Under the pieces are notes generated by a model. The model did not search any database. It had not been told where the DNA came from and was given only the letters and a program-made list of their open reading frames with translations. Made by a program: the position numbers and the translations under genes. A stretch of 64,000 nucleotides of DNA, taken from Diphasiastrum complanatum (taxonomy: Eukaryota; Streptophyta; Lycopodiopsida; Lycopodiales; Lycopodiaceae). Below, one piece after another: positions 58,531 to 64,000 of the stretch. The stretch spans positions 31,631,777 through 31,695,776 of the forward strand of contig CM055093.1 of assembly GCA_029204225.1 (NCBI GenBank), written 5' to 3'. Position 1 is the stretch's first letter. Every line of letters begins with the position of its first letter.

Positions 58531-59778
58531 TTTGGTTTGACAATTGTACTCTCGCCGCTACCTTTCCAGCATATGCATTTTGTCATCTTCTATGCGACAT
58601 CGACGTTCTTCAGCAGCCTGTTCATCATATGCATAATCTTAGTAGTTTTATACTTTGCAGCAGCTATTTGAGTTTATTTTCGGTACGTTTCTCGTCATAT
58701 TGCCAACATTGAGGGCAACGTTTATTTCTAGTAAGGGCATGTTACGGACATGGACATGTCTAAGACTTACTAGGCCAATGACCAAGAGGTAATGTATGAG
58801 CCCTCTCTTTGGAACCAGTAAAAATCTACATAAAGGGCCTAGAATAAGCAGTCTTTGCTATGTATACTACAACTTATGATTCTAATGTGTATGAGGGTCG
58901 ATCCTTTGCAAGAGGACCACCACCAGTGCTTCCATCGTCACAAGTCAGTTTGAAATGAGCAAATCTTTTCTTGAATCTTGAATCGCTGCATTGCAAATCC
59001 GATTTCTTGACAATTTTCCAAAAAAAAATGTGGGAAAAATCAAAACTATGAGAACAAAAAAAGATTCAAATCTCGAATAGGTCAAATTAGCATGTTATGT
59101 CCTGACAATTTGAACTCTTTCACATGATCCACAAGGACTATCAACACTATCCAGATTTAAGTCGATGATTTAGCAGAAAACAAGAAGTGACATACATTTC
59201 GTTTTTACAAGAGGAGCAGCTATTATCTCGTCCGAGGAGCCATTGCTTTGGTTGAAGATCTCTTACTACCTGTTATCAAGATCTGCACTGAAACTGATTA
59301 CAGTCAGCAACAGCTTGGGGGGGGGGAGACAGAATCGAATTGAATCTTTATTAACATCTGTTGAGAACTCGCATCGTACCAGGATTGATCTTATTCACCA
59401 GCTGCAATGACTTGTACAAGCAAAAATCGATTCCCCCGAAGAAAGCTAGTGCCAGTGCAAAATTTCCTGTTCTAATAAAGCCGAAGCATCACGATTCAAA
59501 AATTTTCTCAAGTTGTCACCACCAAATAATAGCCTGCTCCAAGCTCTTAAAACATCAAAACAGAAATGCTCTTAACAAAACACCACATCAGAAAAGAGTC
59601 ACAAGATAACATCCTCTCAAAAGGTGGTGAGCCGGAAGAACTGTCAACAAGCTTCCAAATGCTATTCCGACCAAGTGCTTTGACAACAAGCACATCAATT
59701 CTGTTTTATGATCACTAGGGCCAACAAACGAGGCTACTTGATGGAGAAATTGGTGAGATGAAAGAAGAATACTTACAA
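58531..59778. other. Downstream flank of the zinc-finger gene
   Basis: The side next to 59.78 kb is likely the 3' UTR of the minus-strand zinc-finger gene. A G run of 9 lies at about 59319. No other feature seen. Confidence 0.4.
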
Positions 59779-61137
59779 TCAATGATTAGAGCCAGCAGTT
59801 CTATCCAAGAAAGGTCCAAGGCTAAGATGAAGATCCAAAGAAGGATCGTCCAATCCAAGCAATGGCCTGGACAGATGCAGAGGAGCAGCAGCAGCAGTTG
59901 AAGTGGGCAATTGTGCCAAGGCAGAGGCAGAACCCCCTCCAGACATGAAGCCATATCCTGAAGGTAATCTCAAAGAAGGATCGTCCAATGCAAGCAATGG
60001 CCTGGACAGATGCAGGGGAGCAGCAACAGCAGTTGAAGTGGGCAATTGTACCAGAGCAGAAGCAGAGCCCCCACCAGACATGATACCATATCTCAATGGT
60101 GAAGCAGCAGCAGCAGCCGTAGCAGCAGGAGGAAGGAAGTGGTGATAAAAGCTCTGAGCTGATGGCCATGTTTCTGCTACAGGTTGCCTGGCATACAGGA
60201 GAGGGGGTCGGGCGAACTGATGAGGAGCAGAGACTAAATTAAATGTTCTCCCTCCAACAAAGCCAGAGTTGTAGGGATCGATAGACAAGGAATGTCGAAA
60301 GAGCTGAGAGTTAAATGGCTGAGAAAGTATGGGCTGGGCAGGAGCGATCTGTGGGGTAAAGTGATGAATGAAACGCTGCGAGCGATGGTGCTGTTGAGGA
60401 AAGAGTGGCGGGCTTGGGTGGATCGGAAGACGATTTTCAGGCCAATGGATTCGAGCTGCAGGCAATTCTTGGTGGGCATGAGGGCGTATGGTTTGTGGCG
60501 GGGAATCATGAAAGGGTTGGCCAAACCCTGTCGATCTATCGGTGGCCATAGCTCGTCTTGCTAACACGTGAGCGCGTCTTGCTTGTTGCCGCTCTCGCTT
60601 GTGGGCGTTTTGGTGCCCACCTAGCGCCTGAGAGCTATCGAACTCTCGTGAGCAGAAGGGGCATTCGTATCTGATCGATCCGGGGTGCAATTCTCCAATG
60701 CTCTCTGGCAAGATGGAAGATGGAGCCACCAGAGATGCTCGCCCACTTTCTGCCTCATCGCTCTCTGATACTCGCTCTTCCGATCCTCTAAGATGGTGTT
60801 CCAGTCGCCTTCCGCTTGTGTCTCCGATCCACTGCCTCTCCATCTCCACTCCGAAAAGCTTCACACTCTTTCTCTTGTGATCATTTCCCCCGCCTGATAA
60901 AGTCCGCTCTTTCAATGCTTTCCCAGTTAACGTGATTGCTTTCTTTAAGGAGGATCCTGCTGCCAACGACTCCTCCAGCTGCACGCTTGTTGGTGTTCCT
61001 ACTTTGCTGATTGAAAATGAAGTAGGAGATCCTCCATCAAAGCTTCCATGAGCAGAGGATTCCTCCTTCCCTTCTTCCTTTCCTGTTGACAAAGCAACTG
61101 GCTGAACGTTGGCCGACTTGCCAGATTGTTCACTCAT
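59779..61137 (-). CDS. Single C2H2 zinc-finger transcription factor with EAR-like motif (GIS/ZFP5-8-like)
   Basis: 452 residues in one exon, from the ATG at 61137 (MSEQSGK). The frame is open five codons further up, but no ATG is there. One plant-type C2H2 finger, [20 protein letters not shown] followed by [13 protein letters not shown], has Cys159, Cys162, His175 and His179. The QALGGH core contacts DNA in this family. [10 protein letters not shown] (about 90-99) resembles the KLFGF-type box upstream of the finger in GIS/ZFP5/6/8 proteins. The last residues hold LDLHLSLG, an EAR-like repression motif. The middle is His/Pro/Gln-rich. Near the C-terminus a 45-residue segment is tandemly duplicated ([16 protein letters not shown] and [14 protein letters not shown] appear twice). 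In flowering plants relatives control trichome and shoot development; a role here is inference. The gene looks intact. Confidence 0.93.
   Translation of the reverse strand: MSEQSGKSANVQPVALSTGKEEGKEESSAHGSFDGGSPTSFSISKVGTPTSVQLEESLAAGSSLKKAITLTGKALKERTLSGGGNDHKRKSVKLFGVEMERQWIGDTSGRRLEHHLRGSEERVSESDEAESGRASLVAPSSILPESIGELHPGSIRYECPFCSREFDSSQALGGHQNAHKRERQQARRAHVLARRAMATDRSTGFGQPFHDSPPQTIRPHAHQELPAARIHWPENRLPIHPSPPLFPQQHHRSQRFIHHFTPQIAPAQPILSQPFNSQLFRHSLSIDPYNSGFVGGRTFNLVSAPHQFARPPLLYARQPVAETWPSAQSFYHHFLPPAATAAAAASPLRYGIMSGGGSASALVQLPTSTAVAAPLHLSRPLLALDDPSLRLPSGYGFMSGGGSASALAQLPTSTAAAAPLHLSRPLLGLDDPSLDLHLSLGPFLDRTAGSNH
59837..60106 (-). repeat. In-frame 135-bp tandem duplication inside the zinc-finger CDS
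   Basis: AAAGAAGGATCGTCCAAT occurs at 59837 and 59972, exactly 135 bp (45 codons) apart, and the following sequence matches with few changes. This duplicates the Ala/Ser/Leu-rich region just before the EAR-like motif. Confidence 0.93.
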
Positions 61138-61610
61138 AAGTTCAAACGACAAAACGATATCCTCCTCGCAGCGCCTTTACGTGCTGCACTGCTCAGATAT
61201 TGCTGTTTCGACCTTGCTTCTGTATCTTGCTTGTGATAGAAACTCTGTATCATCTGTGTGCGCAAATTATTATCCCCCAAAAGTGTTTGCCTCAACGAAA
61301 TAGATGCACAAATTGCCACTTCAACCCTGCCATGGCCAGATGTATTTCCAAAACGCATCTACAAGAAAAACATTTCACAAAAATTTCAAAATTGAAAACC
61401 AACCTAGCATCACCAATTGATCCAGCTACTAGCAAAGCAGCTACAACCTGAAAGCTGGAAATCGCACAAAACCCATAATAATAAAAGCGACAATCAACTG
61501 TCAGATTTATAGATTTTTCTACTCGACCCATACGATTGCTCAAAAGCTCAAACATAAAAACCCAAGACTTGCTTTCCTGCACAATGTGCTAATTTGCTCA
61601 CTTCCCTAAG
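61138..61610 (-). other. 5' flank of the zinc-finger gene
   Basis: Probable 5' UTR and promoter. No clear TATA box was fixed. Confidence 0.4.
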
Positions 61611-61762
61611 CACAAAAGCCGTTTTACAAGATCTACCTTCAAACCACATCCGAAGCAAACTCTTGGATCACTGATAGGCCAGAGTGCACAAAAGCCGTTT
61701 TACAAGATCTGCCTTCAAACCACATCCGAAGCAAACTCTTGGATCACTGATAGCCCAGAGTT
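61611..61762. repeat. 76-bp tandem duplication upstream of the zinc-finger gene
   Basis: Units at 61611-61686 and 61687-61762 start CACAAAAGCCGTTTTACAAG and differ at only a few bases. About 0.5 kb upstream of the ATG, so it may affect promoter function. Confidence 0.92.
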
Positions 61763-62364
61763 GTGGTAGTAAAAGTCAGCCACAAACAGCACCGCCTTTC
61801 CATATCCATACAGGCACTCGATGGGAAAATGTCTCATCACTGCTGTGGCCATGCTAATGGCCCGGCTCTCGAGCAAAAGCGGCGCAGCCAAGATCTACGA
61901 CACCCCTCACGTAATTGCTCCACAAATTGGGTCTTTCCAACGCATCTCACACTCACCGACATTCTCTCGTAAGCCATACCCACGCTTGCGTCACCTCCTC
62001 CTCCGCCTGCTGCTTCTTCTTCTCCTCCTCCTGCTTCTGCTTCTTTTCTCTTTAATCTGAGTGTATTTTTCCAGGACTATCTCGAGTCTCGGCGCCACCG
62101 CTTCTTCCCTCTGCTCAATCAACCCACCTCTAACGTCAGGCAATCGACAATTTCTCCTTTTTATAGTTTCTCCTTTTAAGGATTGGGAGATGGGGAATTT
62201 TATATCTATTCTATATTCTTAGGGTCAAGAGCTCAAAAGTCTCAATGGATCTTTGTGACAAAATCTATCCACACTTAGAATAATTACTAGGAAGATCGAT
62301 GTGTTTTGTTGAAGTGATGCAACATCTTGAGATCATCACTATGGACTAGGTAGCAGGCGTGAGC
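61763..62364. other. Pyrimidine-rich tract and flank
   Basis: A CTC/CTT-rich tract runs from about 61986 to 62050. Short frames through it are low-complexity. No gene seen. Confidence 0.45.
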
Positions 62365-62462
62365 AGGCCCGTTACCGGCTGTAGCATGCAGCCTTCAATG
62401 CACCTCGCCGCAGGGGCGGTGAGGTGCATTGAAGGCTGCATGCTACAGCCGGTAACGGGCCT
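62365..62462. repeat. Perfect 42-bp inverted repeat (foldback), tetraloop hairpin
   Basis: The left arm 62365-62406 (starting AGGCCCGTTACCGGCTGTAG) is the exact reverse complement of 62421-62462. Five more pairs (one G-T) extend inward, leaving a 4-base loop at 62412-62415. The right arm's first 27 bp (from GAGGTGCATTGAAGG) recur as a direct repeat at 62468-62494. Confidence 0.97.
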
Positions 62463-62495
62463 ACGGCGAGGTGCATTGAAGGCTGCATGCTACAT

Positions 62496-62567
62496 GGTAG
62501 CAGGCATGCTCAAGCCTGCTACCTGTCGTAATTGAAGTTTGGGCCTTTCAATTGAAAGGCCCAAACT
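62496..62567. repeat. Two further palindromes beside the foldback
   Basis: GGTAGCAGGC (62496-62505) pairs with GCCTGCTACC (62514-62523) across an 8-base loop. A 32-bp perfect palindrome centred on TTCAATTGAA runs from 62536 to 62567. Confidence 0.97.
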
Positions 62568-62950
62568 AATATGGGTTTAAACTTCTCCTATATGATCCAA
62601 TAAGAATCTGCCACCTGTCCACTATGAGTCCAAATGACAACAAGGGCGTGTGGCAAGCCACTTGGCCCTGCCTTAGGTTGATATTTTATTTTATTTTACA
62701 TGTGTTAGAGTAAATGTAAATGTGACACAAAAAATGGGGAAAGGCATCTCAATACAAAAAAATTGCATGTGGGAAATGTGATTGTTAGAAGGTGGTTTAA
62801 AAGTTATTGTTTGATGCAAGTCAAAAAGCAGGGCAGTTACAAGGTTGTTCTGATCTTGTCCAAGAATGTGATGACAATAATATTGCTCTCTATGTTGAGC
62901 TCCATGAGAACCAACACCACTTCCAGCAATAGGAACTCGATGAAGGAGAC
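62568..62950. other. AT-rich tail between endonuclease relic and hairpins
   Basis: No feature seen. Likely 3' untranslated end of the Helitron-like element. Confidence 0.35.
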
Positions 62951-63640
62951 TTACACGATATTTGGGTCACTATATAGGTAATAAATTGGTGAGTGGTCAC
63001 TCCAGTAACAGTGTGTGACTTCGTAAAAGTTTTTCGAGTTGTGTGCATTTGTCCATATATGATCTAATTGGCTTCCATACAATGTTGTTGGTGTAGTGAT
63101 AGTTTGTTGGAAACCATGGTTTTGCATGAATGTCGTAAGATGGTTGGCATGGTTGTTGCAAGCAACCATATTGATATTGAAGTCTCCAAGAATGGTCATT
63201 GGTGTTGGTATGTCTGTGGATGCATTTTATAATATTTCTTCTATTGTATTCAAGAAACTCATCATATTTGAATTCAGTTTTCGATACACTGCAAGCACAA
63301 TCATACTATATGGTTTGTTCACATTGAAATAAGCTTTGATAATTTCTGCGACATTTGTATTGTGTATGTCATAACAATGCAATTGTTGGGTACGGTCATA
63401 GTATATGGTTGTGCCAGAGAATCAGTAATTTTGTATGGCATGGAAATTTCTGGTCAAGTATGATGTTTGGTTGTGGTTTCTTGTTTCTTGGAAACACAAG
63501 ATATTTGAGCTCATCAAATTGTAATCCGCTAAAATATCAATTTCATGTTTTTGCAATGAGATAGTGTTTAAAGACTGAATAACAAGGTGTGTAGTTTTGA
63601 ACTGCTCCATGATAGGAATTTGAATGCGCCAATTTGCATG
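62951..63640 (-). pseudogene. Apurinic-like (EEP) endonuclease domain of the Helitron-like element
   Basis: The N-terminal part at 63422-63610 reads LVIQSLNTISLQKHEIDILA and SSNILCFQETRNHN, with the conserved QET. The C-terminal part at 62951-63260 reads TILGDFNIN (the GDFN motif), then YGSQLDHIWTN (LDH) and YWSDHSPIYY (SDH). All three metal/catalytic motif regions are recognisable. An out-of-frame stretch near 63.25-63.42 kb (VLAVYRKLNS, FLNTIEEIL then stop) separates them. Confidence 0.82.
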
Positions 63641-64000
63641 ATTGCGAAGGCGGTGCATTTCTTTTCTGATACATGGGTCGACTTTCAAATGTTGATTATG
63701 GAGCGGGGTGGTTAAATATAAAATTTCGTATTCTAGGTAGCGCTATATGTCAAGCCATGTTTGTTGGTTCCGGTAGGATTGAAAATTACATGTTCCATCG
63801 TTAGACCTTGTGCACGATGTATAGTACTAGAAACAGCAAGTTGTATAGGAAATTGGTTTTGTGTAATAGTATTTAAAAATGAGGATCCTATTTGGAATTT
63901 AGGAGTGTATGTGCACAAAATTCTATCCACTATAAAGAAACATAAAGCTTGGAATGTAGAGTTTTTGATCTCGGGTATATTGAGACAACAATTTAAATCA
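63641..64000 (-). pseudogene. Pif1-like helicase, C-terminal end
   Basis: The minus strand reads YTPKFQIGSSFLNTITQNQF, then PIQLAVSSTIHRAQGLTMEH (helicase motif with TIHRAQG), then FNPTGTNKHGLTYSAT. After stops it continues ILYLTTPLHNQHLKVDPCIR. This matches the end of Helitron-type Pif1 helicases, where KHGLxYxALSR is usual (SRV is lost here). The frame is closed by a stop near 63733. Confidence 0.8.

Larger units (their letters stand above)
62365..64000 (-). mobile_element. Helitron relative of the Helentron/Helitron2 type, 3' part
   Basis: The minus strand carries the end of a Pif1-type helicase followed by an endonuclease/exonuclease/phosphatase domain, the order typical of Helentron/Helitron2 Rep-helicase-endonuclease proteins. 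The Rep and most of the helicase lie beyond the window. The downstream hairpins (62365-62567) may be its 3' terminal structures; the exact end could not be set. Broken by stops and frameshifts. Confidence 0.72.

Overview
This is a nuclear window from a land plant with a large, repeat-rich genome. Every recognisable host gene is a plant family: an IRK/PXC2-type receptor kinase, a DUF3511 protein and a C2H2 zinc finger with a C-terminal EAR-like motif. Genes are sparse, and most of the DNA is layered transposable elements and microsatellites. The receptor kinase, the DUF3511 protein, the decayed Copia families and a Helitron relative carrying an endonuclease domain would suit a non-flowering plant such as a fern. 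That placement is inference; the sequence does not fix the species.

Layout. 1-1150: 3' end of a receptor-kinase gene. 2.2-4.2 kb: diverged direct repeats around a cluster of short palindromes and a long AG tract. 4.6-6.2 kb: Copia relic on the minus strand. 6.2-13.6 kb: gene-poor AT-rich DNA with a small minisatellite and an orphan primer-binding-site-like motif. 13.6-14.1 kb: Ty3/gypsy relic. 14,428-26,228: a multi-gene element bounded by 35-bp perfect terminal inverted repeats. It holds a transposase-like gene, a small minus-strand gene, a motif-rich divergent intergenic region, a histone-H3-like/Ulp1-like gene and minus-strand orphan exons. A 5.09-kb Copia element with 820-bp LTRs and a 5-bp target duplication sits inside the H3-like gene. 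26.8-28.7 kb: hAT relic with GC-rich repeats. 30.2-30.4 kb: DUF3511 gene. 32.8-44.5 kb: several copies of one Copia family nested and inverted against each other. 44.6-52.7 kb: at least two further Copia families as relics, a lone LTR, and an LTR with primer-binding site. 57.1-58.5 kb: gypsy RNase H relic and a three-unit tandem repeat. 59.8-61.1 kb: zinc-finger gene. 62.3-64.0 kb: foldback hairpins followed by the 3' part of a Helitron-like element (Pif1-type helicase end followed by an endonuclease domain).

Most interesting is the 14.4-26.2 kb element. Taking out the Copia insertion and one copy of its target duplication rejoins a histone H3-like fold exactly in its conserved RVTIMPKD segment. 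The sequence then runs through a basic/proline-rich linker into a spliced Ulp1/C48-type cysteine protease domain. I know of no described H3-Ulp1 fusion. In this copy it is broken by indels, a stop codon, loss of the catalytic Cys and Asp, and the insertion, so an intact copy elsewhere is needed to establish the system.

Confidence is high for the conserved host genes, the 820-bp LTR pair, the TIR pair, the H3 split and the hairpins. It is moderate for family assignment of relics and low for the orphan exons. Splice sites were chosen by eye.
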